64,000 nucleotides of DNA from Pedobacter fastidiosus (GCF_014306625.1 NZ_JACRYL010000005.1:99132-163131), one strand, 5' to 3'; shown: positions 24,754-34,902, counted from the stretch's first letter. Notes: generated by a model not told the origin, from the letters alone. Numbers and translations: made by a program.

Positions 24754-26616
24754 ATGTTTTCAAAATACGATTTGATTGTTGTTGGCGCAGGCCATGCAGG
24801 CTGTGAAGCTGCTGCTGCCGCTGCCAATCTTGGATCATCTGTTTTACTGATCACAATGAATATGGGCACAATTGCTCAAATGAGTTGTAACCCAGCAATG
24901 GGTGGCGTAGCGAAAGGGCAAATTGTTCGCGAGGTTGATGCTATGGGTGGCTATTCTGGAATTATTTCAGATAAATCCACTATTCAATTTAGAATGCTTA
25001 ATCTATCTAAAGGTCCGGCAATGTGGAGTCCACGTGCCCAAATAGATAGAATGCGCTTTGCTGAAGAATGGAGATTAGCTTTAGAAAAAACGCCTAACTT
25101 GGATATGTGGCAAGACAGTGTAGTTGGTTTGCTAGTAAAAGATAATACAGTATATGGCGTAAAAACCTCTTTAGGTATTGAAATAGAAAGTAAAGCAGTT
25201 GTGTTAACTAACGGCACTTTTCTTAATGGCGTGATGCATATTGGAGAAAAGAAGTTTGGAGGTGGCCGAACAGCAGAAAGAGCATCTACCGGTATTACCG
25301 AACAATTGGTAGAATTGGGCATGGAATCTGGCAGAATGAAAACAGGTACCCCTCCTAGGGTAGATGGGCGAAGCTTGGATTATTCTAAAATGGAGGAACA
25401 ATGGGGAGATAAGAATCCAGGTAAATTTTCTTATTCAGATACCGAGGTTTCAACGGACCAACGTTGCTGCTGGATTACTTATACCAATGTAGCTGTACAT
25501 GAAACGTTGAAAGAAGGCTTTGAAAAATCTCCAATGTTTACCGGTAGAATCAAAGGTTTAGGCCCAAGGTATTGCCCTTCAATTGAAGATAAAATTAATC
25601 GTTTTGCAGAGCGAGATAGACATCAAATTTTTGTAGAACCTGAAGGCTGGAACACTTGTGAAATTTATGTAAATGGTTTTTCAACTTCGCTTCCAGAAGA
25701 TGTTCAATTTAAAGCATTGCGTTTAATACCTGGTTTTGAAAATGCCAAAATGTTCAGGCCAGGTTATGCTATAGAATATGATTTCTTCCCACCTACACAA
25801 TTGTCTTTAACTTTAGAAACGAAGTTAATCAATAATTTATTTCTAGCTGGACAGATTAACGGAACCACTGGTTATGAAGAAGCCGCCTGTCAAGGATTCA
25901 TGGCGGGTATAAATGCACATCAAAAAATAAACGATAAACATGAGCTGATTATGAAAAGATCAGAAAGTTACATCGGTGTTTTAATTGATGATCTAGTAAC
26001 CAAAGGAACTGAAGAACCTTATAGAATGTTCACATCTAGAGCAGAGCACCGTTTATTGTTAAGACAAGATAATGCAGATATTCGCCTCTCCCCTCTTGGT
26101 CACCAACTTGGTTTAATAAGTGATGAGCGTTTAGAAAAAGTAAATCAGAAAATAGCAAAAGCTGATGAATTGGTTAAATTTACCAAGGCACAAGGTATTG
26201 ACATGGCTGATGCAAATCCAATGCTTGAAAGTTTAGGTTCGAGTGCCCTGAATCAAAATGTAAAAATTCACAGCCTAATTGGTAGACCACACGTAGGTTT
26301 AAAAGATCTGATAAAAGTGAGTCAGCCCTTAGCAAAAGCAACTGAACATTTAGACAATGAAACGATAGAGCAAGCAGAGATTAAAATTAAGTATGAAAGC
26401 TATTTCGAAAAGGAAAATGAGATTGTAGCCAAAATGCTTAAGATGGAAGACAAAGAAATTAACCCTGAGTTCGATTACAATAAAATTATTTCAATCTCTA
26501 AAGAAGCAAGAGAAAAATTATTTAAGATAAAACCTCGGACTTTGGGACAAGCTTCTAGGATTTCTGGAGTTTCACCTTCAGATATCTCAGTTTTGATGGT
26601 ACATATAACTAAATAA
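24754..26616 (+). CDS. mnmG: tRNA uridine-34 carboxymethylaminomethyl modification enzyme MnmG (GidA)
   Basis: FAD-dependent partner of MnmE. The complex adds a carboxymethylaminomethyl group to U34 of certain tRNAs, using methylene-THF and glycine. 620 residues is the standard length. The N-terminal dinucleotide-binding motif is [32 protein letters not shown] is the MnmG signature near 48-67. [32 protein letters not shown] (with the conserved Cys near 277) and [19 protein letters not shown] follow, and the helical C-terminal domain that meets MnmE ends the protein. Two parS-like sites occupy its upstream spacer. Confidence 0.97.
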   Translation: MFSKYDLIVVGAGHAGCEAAAAAANLGSSVLLITMNMGTIAQMSCNPAMGGVAKGQIVREVDAMGGYSGIISDKSTIQFRMLNLSKGPAMWSPRAQIDRMRFAEEWRLALEKTPNLDMWQDSVVGLLVKDNTVYGVKTSLGIEIESKAVVLTNGTFLNGVMHIGEKKFGGGRTAERASTGITEQLVELGMESGRMKTGTPPRVDGRSLDYSKMEEQWGDKNPGKFSYSDTEVSTDQRCCWITYTNVAVHETLKEGFEKSPMFTGRIKGLGPRYCPSIEDKINRFAERDRHQIFVEPEGWNTCEIYVNGFSTSLPEDVQFKALRLIPGFENAKMFRPGYAIEYDFFPPTQLSLTLETKLINNLFLAGQINGTTGYEEAACQGFMAGINAHQKINDKHELIMKRSESYIGVLIDDLVTKGTEEPYRMFTSRAEHRLLLRQDNADIRLSPLGHQLGLISDERLEKVNQKIAKADELVKFTKAQGIDMADANPMLESLGSSALNQNVKIHSLIGRPHVGLKDLIKVSQPLAKATEHLDNETIEQAEIKIKYESYFEKENEIVAKMLKMEDKEINPEFDYNKIISISKEAREKLFKIKPRTLGQASRISGVSPSDISVLMVHITK

Positions 26617-26738
26617 CTGATAATCAGATATTTAAATATAAAAAATAGTGACTCAAAATAATGACATATAATCGAAAAAAAATATTTTTTAATATTATGT
26701 CTTCAAAAACATTAAAAATTCGTTAGAACGCTTAAAAT

Positions 26739-28472
26739 ATGCCAAATTTAAAAGCTCAGTATTTTAACCTTAAAAATTTAATAGTTGTATTTGCACTACT
26801 CCTATTTTTTGGTTGTGCGAGTATCCAAACGCCACAGGGTGGGCCAAAAGATACCAAGCCGCCGAAAGTTTTGAGTATGCTCCCAAAAAATCAAACGAGA
26901 AATTTTAATACTAAAAAAATTGTAATTGAATTTGATGAATATTTTAATATCAATGACGAATTTAAAGAATTCTCAATTTCTCCCGATCAGGAGAGACCAC
27001 CAATTTTAAAGAAACGTCAAAAAAGACTGGAAATCACTTTGCAAGATTCTTTAGAGAAAAACACTACTTACACTTTAAACTTTGGAAAATCTATTGCAGA
27101 TATAAATGAGAATAACGTGGTTAAAAATTTATCATACGTTTTTTCTACTGGCCCAGAAATTGATTCGCTTACCTTAAGCGGAAGAGTTTCAAGTGCGTTA
27201 ACTGGTGAAACAGAAAAAGATGTAGTGGTATTTATTTTGCCTTTAGAACGTGATACACTTTTCGGAAAAAAAAGACCTTCAATTTATACACTCACCGATA
27301 GTTCTGGAAACTATAAGTTGAATAATCTTAGAAAAGGTTCCTACAAGATCTATGCACTAAAAGAAACTGGTAGTGATAAAATTTATCAGCAGAGCTCAGA
27401 TGAAATCGGTTTTATGAAAGATCCGATCGTAATCGATAAAAATTTGGATAATGTAAATCTTCAGGTATTTAAAGAGCTTGCTCCAGAATTTAGAGTTGTA
27501 GATAGAAAGCTTAATAGTGATGGAAGTATTTCTGTTATATTCAATCAGCAACTAAAAAATCCAAAATTAACGGTAATGGATCCGCCAGCAGCTGATGTAG
27601 GTAAAAGAGTTCATTTTAATAAAACTAACGATAGCGCAAAGGTTTGGGTAAATGATTTGAGTTTCGACTCTTTAAAATTGGCCATACAGGATCAGGGAAA
27701 AGTTTTGCAAACAGTTAACTTTACAAGAGCTAAAAAAGATACATATACTAGAGATTTAACACTTACAGATAATCTTTCTGGAGGTAAACTTAATCCATTT
27801 CAAACTTTAACGCTTACTTTTCCATTTCCAATAACAGCTGCAGATGCATCTAAAGTAACTCTGCTTGAAGATTCTGTAAAAAGAACAAATTTTGAATTGG
27901 TAAAGGATAGCGTAGATTTTCTAAAATATTATGTTAAATATCCATGGAGGCAAAAAAGAACGTATGATTTAAAGCTTGGAGCCGGAACTTTTAAAGCCAT
28001 TTTCAATGCTAAAAACAAGGAAGTAAACAAAACTTTCAAAATGGAAACCGCCGACAGTTACGGAACCTTAACCTTAAAAGTAGAAGTTCCCGATACTTCA
28101 AAAAGTTACATTGTCGAATTTATTAATGAGAAAAAAGCACCAATAAAGTCATCAGTAATCACTAAAAACACCTCCATTATTTTTGCAAATTATCCTGCTG
28201 GAAAATATTTTATCAGGGTAATCTATGATGAAAATAAAAATGGAATTTGGGATACCGGGAATGTAAAATTAGGTACTCAACCTGAAAAAATCTGGTACGC
28301 ATCAAAAGAAATGTCATTAAGAGCAAATTGGGAAAGGGAAGAACAATTGACAATCCCTTTAACTCCACCTTTAATACAGGAAAACAGTATTTTTCAAAAG
28401 AAAGAACCAGTTCCAAATAACAATACTACTCCTGGTTTGAGAGAAGCACCGAAATCGCCAAGAAGGAATTAA
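26739..28472 (+). CDS. Lipoprotein with SbsA-type Ig-like (Big_5) domain
   Basis: 577 residues. A signal peptide ends in the lipobox LFFGCAS (Cys27 region), followed by ASIQTPQGGPKDTKPPKVL, a start I associate with a Bacteroidota lipoprotein family. Residues 40-140 form a Big_5 Ig-like domain (KIVIEFDEYFNINDEF, YTLNFGKSIADINENNV). A carboxypeptidase-regulatory-like beta domain follows (TDSSGNYKLNNLRKGSYKIYAL, 200-215) and more beta repeats, with a second transthyretin-like stretch near 490 (YPAGKYFIRVIYDENKNGIWD). The tail is rich in Pro/Asn. Likely anchored in the outer membrane; the role is unknown. A MITE-like repeat begins 2 nt after the stop codon. Confidence 0.78.
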   Translation: MPNLKAQYFNLKNLIVVFALLLFFGCASIQTPQGGPKDTKPPKVLSMLPKNQTRNFNTKKIVIEFDEYFNINDEFKEFSISPDQERPPILKKRQKRLEITLQDSLEKNTTYTLNFGKSIADINENNVVKNLSYVFSTGPEIDSLTLSGRVSSALTGETEKDVVVFILPLERDTLFGKKRPSIYTLTDSSGNYKLNNLRKGSYKIYALKETGSDKIYQQSSDEIGFMKDPIVIDKNLDNVNLQVFKELAPEFRVVDRKLNSDGSISVIFNQQLKNPKLTVMDPPAADVGKRVHFNKTNDSAKVWVNDLSFDSLKLAIQDQGKVLQTVNFTRAKKDTYTRDLTLTDNLSGGKLNPFQTLTLTFPFPITAADASKVTLLEDSVKRTNFELVKDSVDFLKYYVKYPWRQKRTYDLKLGAGTFKAIFNAKNKEVNKTFKMETADSYGTLTLKVEVPDTSKSYIVEFINEKKAPIKSSVITKNTSIIFANYPAGKYFIRVIYDENKNGIWDTGNVKLGTQPEKIWYASKEMSLRANWEREEQLTIPLTPPLIQENSIFQKKEPVPNNNTTPGLREAPKSPRRN

Positions 28473-28473
28473 T

Positions 28474-28609
28474 AACCCCCCAGCCCCCTAAAGGGGGAGT
28501 TAAAAGCAAGGTGGAAATAGAGAAGTAAAAAAATTTTAAACATCAATATTTAAGGCTATTGGCCTAAACTCTGGAAAGTCAAAAGCCCCTTTTAGGGGGT
28601 CGGGGGGTT
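28474..28609. repeat. MITE-like element overlapping the carbonic anhydrase 3' end
   Basis: 136 bp with imperfect terminal inverted repeats. The left end (28474-28497) starts AACCCCCCAGCCCCCTAAAG; the reverse complement of the right end (28586-28609) starts AACCCCCCGACCCCCTAAAA. The core is AT-rich and non-coding. The right end encodes the last five residues and the stop codon of the gamma carbonic anhydrase gene. Related in design to the element at 15542. Confidence 0.65.
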
Positions 28610-29113
28610 AAACCACCCGCTATACATGATATAATTATCTGGTAAATTATCTAATAAAGCCCTTTGCTCATCAGTAATGGGCTTTATTTTTTTTGCCGGC
28701 GTGCCGGCGTAAAGAAAGCCAGTTTCGCAAATTGTATTTTCTAAAACCACAGAGCCAGCAGCAATTATACAATATTGTTCAATTACGGCATGATCCATAA
28801 CAATTGCACCCATTCCTATCAAAACATTATCTTGGACAGTACAACCATGAACAATTGCATTGTGCCCTACTGAAACCCGATTACCAATATGTGTAGAAGC
28901 TTTTAGATAGGTGGCATGAATCACAGCACCATCTTGAATATTCGACTCATTACCAATCGTAATTGCATTTACATCGCCTCTAATCACCGCATTAAACCAA
29001 ACGGAACATTTATCGCCAATTACAACATCGCCAACAATTGTTGCGTTCTCTGCGATGAAATTTTCTTTACCAATTTGAGGATATTTATCTTTTACAGGTA
29101 GTATTAAAGGCAT
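28592..29113 (-). CDS. Gamma carbonic anhydrase family protein
   Basis: 173 residues forming a left-handed beta-helix of hexapeptide repeats (NATIVGDVVIGDKCSVWFNAVIRG, then IQDGAVIHA, GHNAIVHG, IGMGAIVMDHAVI). The zinc ligands of gamma carbonic anhydrase fit His67-like in AVIHATYL, His84-like in VGHNA and His89-like in IVHGC. VWFNAVIRGD, with its Arg and Asp, is strongly conserved. The family includes CO2 hydratases and relatives of unproven activity (YrdA, PaaY). The C-terminal residues N-P-P-T-P and the stop codon come from the inverted-repeat element at 28474-28609. Confidence 0.88.
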   Translation of the reverse strand: MPLILPVKDKYPQIGKENFIAENATIVGDVVIGDKCSVWFNAVIRGDVNAITIGNESNIQDGAVIHATYLKASTHIGNRVSVGHNAIVHGCTVQDNVLIGMGAIVMDHAVIEQYCIIAAGSVVLENTICETGFLYAGTPAKKIKPITDEQRALLDNLPDNYIMYSGWFNPPTP

Positions 29114-29181
29114 AATTAAAATGTAAGGTGGTAGATGTAAAATGGACTATAAATTAAAGTCTCCTTTAGGGGATTTAGGGG

Positions 29182-30771
29182 TTAAAAAACAGTATCAATT
29201 AATTTGTCTGCATGGTTTGGATAATCTGTGGTAAAGTGTAATCCCCTACTTTCCTTTCTTTGCATGGCCGATTTAATCACCAAATAAGCGGTTTGAATTA
29301 CATTTCTTAATTCGCAAAGTTTAACTGATACTTTATTTTTCTTGTAGAATTCTTCTGTTTCCTGGTAGATTAAAAACAATCTTCTATGTGCCCTTTCCAA
29401 CCTAAAATCAGAACGAACAATCCCAACATAATCACCCATTACCTTTTGCAATTCACGAAGATTGTGAGTCACTAATACATCTTCATTACTTTGCGTAACA
29501 CCCTGAGAGTTCCACTCTGGAATATTTTCTGGAATAATATTATTTTTAAATTTTTCTATTGCATCCTGAAAAATCCGATGTGCAAAAACGGTAGCCTCTA
29601 GTAAAGAATTGGAAGCCAAACGATTTGCTCCATGTAAACCCGTAGATGAAACCTCGCCACAAGCATATAAATTTTTTATGGATGAACGACCGTATTCATC
29701 AACCATAATTCCACCACACATATAATGAGAAGCTGGCGTAACCGGTATAAAATCTTTGGTCATATCGATACCAATAGACAAACATTTAGCATATATATTA
29801 GGGAAGTGCTTTAAAATATCTGCTTTCTTACGCATGGTAATATCTAAATAAACAAACTCATCACCAGATTTTTTCATTTCATTATCTACTGCTCTGGCTA
29901 CAATATCACGAGGAGCTAAAGATCTCCTTTCATCGTATTCTTGCATAAATTCTTCGCCATTTTTACGACGAAGTACACCGCCAAAACCCCGAACTGCTTC
30001 AGAAATTAGGAAAGAAGGGTACTCACCAGGATGGTATAAAGCTGTTGGATGGAACTGAATAAATTCCATATTCCTCACTTTTCCTTTTGCACGGTAAACC
30101 ATTGCCATCCCATCGCCTGTTGCAATAACTGGATTTGTTGTGGCAGAATAGACATGTCCGGCACCTCCAGAAGCCATTACAGTTACACTTGCTAAAATCT
30201 TTTCCACATCGTTAAGCTCTGTGTTAAAGGCATATATCCCATAACAGTTGATATCTTCAGTACGTTTATCAACAAACTCACCAAGGTGATGCTGAGTAAT
30301 TAACTCGAGTGCGAAGTAATGTGTTAATATCTCTATGTTTGGATTCTCATGAATTTCCTTTAAAAGTACACGCTCAATCTCGTATCCGGTGATGTCTTTA
30401 TAGTGCAAAACACGGTGTTCGGAGTGACCACCTTCCTTAGCTAAATCGTAAAAACCAGAATTGTCTTTATCGAAATTTATACCATAGTCAATGATCTCTT
30501 GAATACGCTGAGGTCCCTCTTTTACAACGATTTCCACAATTTTTTCATCACACAAACCATCACCAGCAATCAGTGTATCTTGAATATGTTTCTCAAAGGA
30601 ATCGCCTTTATCTACAACAACTGCAACCCCACCTTGAGCGTATTTTGTATTGGATTCATCCTCGTTGGATTTCGTCACAATTAAAACCTTTCCAAACTTG
30701 GCCGCCTTAAGTGCGAAACTCAAACCCGCTATACCTGAACCTATTACCAGAAAATCTACTTTTCTCATCAA
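29182..30771 (-). CDS. nadB: L-aspartate oxidase
   Basis: Flavoenzyme that oxidises L-aspartate to iminoaspartate, first step of de novo NAD synthesis. 529 residues. FAD-binding LVIGSGIAGLSFALKAA is near 8-24. The substrate and flavin segments HRVLHYKDITGYEIER, MEFIQFHPTALYHPG (near 238), ASHYMCGGIMVDEYGRSS and LYACGEVSSTGLHGANRLAS (near 372) are all present. The helical C-terminal domain carries RRLFLIYQETEEFYKK. It is divergent from nadA across a 445-nt spacer, and the two products act in sequence. No nadC is seen in the window. Confidence 0.96.
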   Translation of the reverse strand: MMRKVDFLVIGSGIAGLSFALKAAKFGKVLIVTKSNEDESNTKYAQGGVAVVVDKGDSFEKHIQDTLIAGDGLCDEKIVEIVVKEGPQRIQEIIDYGINFDKDNSGFYDLAKEGGHSEHRVLHYKDITGYEIERVLLKEIHENPNIEILTHYFALELITQHHLGEFVDKRTEDINCYGIYAFNTELNDVEKILASVTVMASGGAGHVYSATTNPVIATGDGMAMVYRAKGKVRNMEFIQFHPTALYHPGEYPSFLISEAVRGFGGVLRRKNGEEFMQEYDERRSLAPRDIVARAVDNEMKKSGDEFVYLDITMRKKADILKHFPNIYAKCLSIGIDMTKDFIPVTPASHYMCGGIMVDEYGRSSIKNLYACGEVSSTGLHGANRLASNSLLEATVFAHRIFQDAIEKFKNNIIPENIPEWNSQGVTQSNEDVLVTHNLRELQKVMGDYVGIVRSDFRLERAHRRLFLIYQETEEFYKKNKVSVKLCELRNVIQTAYLVIKSAMQRKESRGLHFTTDYPNHADKLIDTVF

Positions 30772-31216
30772 TTAAAACCTTTAATTATCAACGATATTAA
30801 CAACTATGTAATAAGTGTTAACTCTATGTCTAAATTATACTAACAAATAAATTTGAATGTTTAAAGCTACTCTAAAAAGACAATTTGCCACAATCTTTTA
30901 CCCAATTTTTAAGCACCTTTGCCTAAGTAATTAACTTTTTACCTACTTACAAACAATTAACATTCCAATATTGATAAAATTTAAAGCGTTTTTCGATAGT
31001 GCTGAATATCAATCCTATCATGTTATAAAAATGTAATCTTAATGTTAGTAAACAATTAACAACTTACATAACATCACTTTTTTTATAAACTTACCAACGT
31101 TACCAACACACTAATAAACAAACAAGATTTATTTAAATTAAAATACTTATTAATTATTGAGACGTGGAAAGCTTTATCTTTGGTCAACGTCAAAATTCAA
31201 AAAAGGAAAATTAGTA
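30772..31216. other. Divergent nadB-nadA regulatory region
   Basis: 445 very AT-rich bases up to the chosen nadA start. Many GTTAAC/TTAACA-type words occur (30800-30825, 31040-31065), among them an imperfect inverted repeat TTAACAACT...AAGTGTTAA at about 30801-30824. The nadA -7 box is at 31175-31182. No gene is visible. Regulator binding is a guess. Confidence 0.4.
31175..31182 (+). promoter_or_regulatory. -7 box of nadA
   Basis: TATCTTTG matches TAnnTTTG; a TTG at 31157-31159 could serve as a short-spaced -33. The transcript would start near 31186, so the upstream in-frame TTG cannot be the start and the ATG at 31217 is chosen. Confidence 0.55.
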
Positions 31217-32215
31217 ATGAACATCGACATCTTAGAAGAAATTAATAAAAAGGGATTTGTGGAGGAGGAGATAGATCCAACTCTCGACCTTTTTGTTGAG
31301 ATTGAGAAATTAAAGAAAGAAAAGAATGCGATTATCCTAGCTCATTATTACCAAGAGCCTGATATACAGGATATAGCGGATTATATTGGTGATAGTTTAG
31401 GGCTTTCTCAAGAAGCTGCAAAAACGGATGCTGATGTAATTGTTTTTGCTGGAGTGCATTTCATGGCAGAAACTGCAAAAATTTTATCGCCATCTAAAAA
31501 GGTTTTATTGCCCGATGTTAAGGCAGGTTGTTCGCTTGCCGACAGCTGTCCGCCACATTTATTCAAGAAATTCAAAGAGAAATATCCCGATCATTTGGTG
31601 ATTACTTACGTGAATTGTACAGCTGAATTGAAGGCGATGAGTGACATCGTTTGTACCTCGACAAATGCCGTTCAGATTGTAGAAAGTTTACCAAAAGATC
31701 AAAAAATTATCTTTGGTCCAGATCGTAATTTGGGTGCTTACGTAGCCAAAAAAACAGGGAGAGATTTAGTGCTTTGGAATGGTGCGTGTATGGTGCATGA
31801 AATTTTTTCTCAGGAGAAAATTACGAAGTTGAAGGAACGTCACCCGCAAGCAAAATTTATTGCGCACCCAGAATGTGAAGAGGTGGTTTTAAAAATGGCT
31901 GATTACATAGGATCAACCACCGGCCTTTTAAAATATACGATTACCAATCCAGCTACAGAATTTATTGTTGCTACCGAAAGTGGAATTATTCACCAGATGG
32001 AAAAGGCAAATCCTACAAAAACTTTTATTCCGGCACCGCCAAATAACAGTTGTGCTTGTAACGATTGTCCGTATATGAAGAGAAATACTTTAGAAAAACT
32101 ATATTTATGTTTAAAAAATGGTTTACCAGAAGTAACTGTACCAGAACATATTATAGATTTGGCACGTAAACCGATTCAAAGAATGTTGGATATTTCAGCA
32201 GAATTGGGGTTGTAA
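31217..32215 (+). CDS. nadA: Quinolinate synthase A
   Basis: [4Fe-4S] enzyme that condenses iminoaspartate with dihydroxyacetone phosphate to quinolinate. 332 residues from the ATG at 31217. The three pseudo-symmetric domains carry [20 protein letters not shown] and [20 protein letters not shown] near the start, the cluster cysteines in [20 protein letters not shown] and [19 protein letters not shown], and HPECEEVV. The longer frame from a TTG at 31157 would add 20 residues that are not family-like and would begin upstream of the predicted transcript start. Substrate comes from NadB, encoded divergently. Confidence 0.96.
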   Translation: MNIDILEEINKKGFVEEEIDPTLDLFVEIEKLKKEKNAIILAHYYQEPDIQDIADYIGDSLGLSQEAAKTDADVIVFAGVHFMAETAKILSPSKKVLLPDVKAGCSLADSCPPHLFKKFKEKYPDHLVITYVNCTAELKAMSDIVCTSTNAVQIVESLPKDQKIIFGPDRNLGAYVAKKTGRDLVLWNGACMVHEIFSQEKITKLKERHPQAKFIAHPECEEVVLKMADYIGSTTGLLKYTITNPATEFIVATESGIIHQMEKANPTKTFIPAPPNNSCACNDCPYMKRNTLEKLYLCLKNGLPEVTVPEHIIDLARKPIQRMLDISAELGL

Positions 32216-32220
32216 AAAGT

Positions 32221-32285
32221 CGTCATTGCGAGGCACGAAGCAATCTCTATCTCGCAAATAGATTGCTTCGTGCCTCGCAATGACG
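32221..32285. repeat. Long perfect hairpin repeat (26-bp arms)
   Basis: Arms 32221-32246 and 32260-32285 are perfect reverse complements over 26 bp, with a 13-nt loop. The left arm begins CGTCATTGCGAGGCACGAAG. The identical left arm recurs at 34740-34765, and fragments occur at 11354 and 34971. It lies 5 nt after nadA and 15 nt before the symporter, so it may also end the nadA transcript. Confidence 0.7.
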
Positions 32286-32300
32286 AAATGATAAAGAACA

Positions 32301-33530
32301 ATGAAAAACAACATCCTTAAAAATTATTCGGGCTTATTGTGGCTTCTAGCAGGAATTACTGTTGGAAGTATTGTAGGCTTAATTTTTGGGAAAAGTGTTG
32401 AAAGTATAAAACCACTTGGAGATATATTTTTAAACCTGTTGTTTACAGCGGTAATCCCATTGGTATTTTTTGCTGTTTCATCGGCTATTGCGAATATAGA
32501 TAGAAGTAAAAAACTAGGAAAACTGCTTACTGTAATGGTTTTGGTTTTTCTATCAACCGTCATAATTTCTGCGGTACTAACCTTGGTTGCTACTTGGCTT
32601 TTTCCAATACATCAAGCTTTAGGAAACAACCCAATTCCGTTAGAAGAGACCAAAATTCAATCTTTTGGAGAACAAATGACCCAGCTTTTAACTGTTGGAG
32701 AATTCTTCGAAATTGGAAGTCGAAAGAATATGCTGGCGCTAATTATCTTTTCAGTTTTGGTTGGTTTTTCAACTTTATATTCTGGCAAAGAAGGTGATGG
32801 TTTTAAAACTTTCTTGGTTTCTGGTAATGAAGTGATGAAAAAACTCATCATTTTGATAATGAAGTTAGGACCGATTGGTTTGGGTGCCTATTTTGCTTAC
32901 CAAGTTGGTGTTTTCGGACCACAGCTTTTCGGCACTTATGCGAAAGCTTTAGGTTTATATTACGGAGTTGGAGCATTTTATTTCATCGTATTTTTTACTT
33001 TATACGCGTTTGTTGCCGGTGGATTTAAAGCCATAAAAGTGTTTTGGAAAAACAACATTATTCCGTCGTTAACCTCTATTGGAACTTGTAGTAGCATTGC
33101 AACTATCCCAGCAAATTTAGATGGAGCTACAAAAATGGGCGTTCCTGCGTACATTACAAATGTGACTATTCCATTGGGTGCTACCTTACATAAAGATGGA
33201 TCTAGTATTAGTTCCATTATCAAAATAGCTGTTGTTTTTGCTATTTTTGGCAAAGATTTAGTTCACGTAGATACCATCATTTTAGCATTGGGAATCACTG
33301 TTTTGGTGAGTATTGTAGAAGGTGGAATTCCAAATGGTGGTTATATTGGAGAATTGTTAATGATTTCTGCCTACCAATTACCACCAGAAGCTTTACCGCC
33401 AGCGATGATTATTGGTACTTTGGTTGATCCCATGGCAACTTTGTTAAATGCAACTGGTGATAATGTTGCAGCGATGCTGATTGCAAGGTTTACAGAAGGT
33501 AAAAATTGGATGGAAAGTAAGGGTTTGTGA
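32301..33530 (+). CDS. Dicarboxylate/amino acid:cation symporter (DAACS, GltP-like)
   Basis: Inner-membrane secondary transporter of the glutamate/aspartate/C4-dicarboxylate family, driven by H+ or Na+. 409 residues. Early helices include SIVGLIFGKSVESIKPLGDIFLNLL, with the typical PLGDIFLNLLF block near 38. Re-entrant loop 1 is serine-rich, SIGTCSSIATIP (near 259); loop 2 carries GGIPNGGYIG; TLHKDGSSISS and the TM8 motif DPMATLLNATGDNVAAMLIAR hold the substrate and cation residues. Its position after nadA might mean aspartate supply for NAD synthesis, but the intervening hairpin argues against one operon. Confidence 0.92.
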   Translation: MKNNILKNYSGLLWLLAGITVGSIVGLIFGKSVESIKPLGDIFLNLLFTAVIPLVFFAVSSAIANIDRSKKLGKLLTVMVLVFLSTVIISAVLTLVATWLFPIHQALGNNPIPLEETKIQSFGEQMTQLLTVGEFFEIGSRKNMLALIIFSVLVGFSTLYSGKEGDGFKTFLVSGNEVMKKLIILIMKLGPIGLGAYFAYQVGVFGPQLFGTYAKALGLYYGVGAFYFIVFFTLYAFVAGGFKAIKVFWKNNIIPSLTSIGTCSSIATIPANLDGATKMGVPAYITNVTIPLGATLHKDGSSISSIIKIAVVFAIFGKDLVHVDTIILALGITVLVSIVEGGIPNGGYIGELLMISAYQLPPEALPPAMIIGTLVDPMATLLNATGDNVAAMLIARFTEGKNWMESKGL

Positions 33531-33541
33531 TCCTAATCATC

Positions 33542-33615
33542 CGTCATTTCGACTGAAGCGTAGCGAAATCTTTGTACTAAGTTTCAAAGATTTCTCCACT
33601 ACGGTTGAAATGACG
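33542..33615. repeat. Imperfect hairpin repeat, second family
   Basis: The left arm starts CGTCATTTCGACTGAAGCG (33542) and runs to GAAATCT; the right arm AGATTTCTCCACTACGGTTG runs to TGACG (33615). They pair imperfectly over about 28 bp. It shares the CGTCATT...AATGACG ends of the 32221 repeat but has a different core. Between the symporter and thiL. Confidence 0.6.
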
Positions 33616-33676
33616 TCGTGAAAAATTTTAAATAGAATAATAATTAAATTTAAAGGCCCATTAGGGTTTAAGATAT

Positions 33677-34717
33677 ATGTTTGAAAATAAAGAGCGTACA
33701 GATATTAATGAGTTAGGTGAATTTGGTTTGATCAAACACCTAACCACAAATTTTAAAATCAAAAATGATTATTCAGTAAAAGGAGTTGGAGATGATGCTG
33801 CCGTTTTAGATAGCAAAGGAAAACAAACTTTAGTTTCTACAGATTTATTGTTGGAAGGAATCCATTTTGATTTAGCCTATGTGCCCTTGATGCATTTAGG
33901 TTACAAAGCAGTACAAGTTAATTTAAGTGATATTTATGCCATGAATGGCAAAGCAAGCCAGATTACAGTTTCGCTAGGCTTATCTAGTAAATTCCCTTTA
34001 GAAGCTGTTGAAGAACTTTATAAGGGTATTGAACTAGCCTGCAACAAATACAATATAGATTTAATTGGTGGCGATACTTCATCTAGTAAACAAGGTTTGG
34101 TCATCAGTATTACCAGTATTGGTTATGCGGATGCTGATAAAGTTGTCTATAGAAATGGTGCGCAAGAAAATGATTTGCTTTGTGTTTCTGGCGATTTGGG
34201 TGGCGCATATTTAGGGTTACAAATTCTAGAAAGAGAGAAACAAATTTATCTTGAAAACCCACAGATTCAGCCAGATTTGGAAGGAAAGGATTACATCATC
34301 GAAAGACAATTGAAGCCAGAAGCACGTATGGATGTTGTGGCGCTTTTGGAAGATATGAATATTAAACCAACCTCTATGATTGATGTTTCTGATGGTTTAG
34401 CTTCCGAAATTTTGCATTTGGCAGAACAATCAAATGTAGGAATTACGATTTACGAAGAGAAAATTCCATTAGATCCGATGACTTATGAAACCGCTCGTGA
34501 GCTTGGTTTAGACCCTACCGTTTGCGCTTTAAGTGGTGGCGAAGATTATGAACTGTTATTTACGATTAGTCAAGAAGATTATAAAAAGCTGAAACATGAT
34601 GTAGACATTACAGTTATTGGGCACGTTACGGATAAAAATTCGGGTTGCAAAATGATTTCAAAATCAGAGAAAGTCCATGAATTGAAAGCGCAGGGCTGGA
34701 ATGCTTTTAATAAGTAA
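33677..34717 (+). CDS. thiL: Thiamine-monophosphate kinase
   Basis: ATP-dependent last step of thiamine diphosphate synthesis (TMP to TPP). 346 residues of the PurM/ThiL fold. VKGVGDDAAVLDSKG (near 35-49) and TDLLLEGIHFDLAY (near 57) are the conserved metal/ATP segments. NLSDIYAMNGKA, DLIGGDTSSSKQG and MIDVSDGLASEILHLAEQ follow, and ALSGGEDYELLFT closes the active site near 289. Alone on its strand, with no other thi gene in the window. Confidence 0.94.
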   Translation: MFENKERTDINELGEFGLIKHLTTNFKIKNDYSVKGVGDDAAVLDSKGKQTLVSTDLLLEGIHFDLAYVPLMHLGYKAVQVNLSDIYAMNGKASQITVSLGLSSKFPLEAVEELYKGIELACNKYNIDLIGGDTSSSKQGLVISITSIGYADADKVVYRNGAQENDLLCVSGDLGGAYLGLQILEREKQIYLENPQIQPDLEGKDYIIERQLKPEARMDVVALLEDMNIKPTSMIDVSDGLASEILHLAEQSNVGITIYEEKIPLDPMTYETARELGLDPTVCALSGGEDYELLFTISQEDYKKLKHDVDITVIGHVTDKNSGCKMISKSEKVHELKAQGWNAFNK

Positions 34718-34739
34718 GAATAATAATTTTTAGCACGAT

Positions 34740-34839
34740 CGTCATTGCGAGGCACGAAGCAATCTTAAAGCTTTTGAATTTCAATAGCGAGCGGAGTAAG
34801 ATTGCTTCGACGGGCTGAAAAAGCTCTCTCGCAATGACG
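34740..34839. repeat. Hairpin repeat, degenerate copy of the 32221 family
   Basis: The left arm (34740-34765) is identical to the 26-nt left arm at 32221. The right arm is split: AGATTGCTTCG (34799-34809) and CTCGCAATGACG (34828-34839), with unrelated bases inserted. Confidence 0.6.
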
Positions 34840-34866
34840 ATTTTGTGAATCGTTATCCCTATTCTA

Positions 34867-34889
34867 TCGGTTGGTGTCTCACCAACCGA
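34867..34889. repeat. Short perfect hairpin TCGGTTGGTG/CACCAACCGA
   Basis: 10-bp perfect arms (34867-34876, 34880-34889) with a 3-nt loop TCT. Between thiL and rmuC; the T-tract is poor, so a repeat is likelier than a terminator. Confidence 0.5.
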
Positions 34890-34902
34890 AACATAATAAA
34901 CT

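Noticed and set aside
31157..31216. Longer nadA start at TTG 31157
   Set aside because: It lies upstream of the predicted transcript start (-7 box at 31175-31182) and adds residues not typical of NadA.
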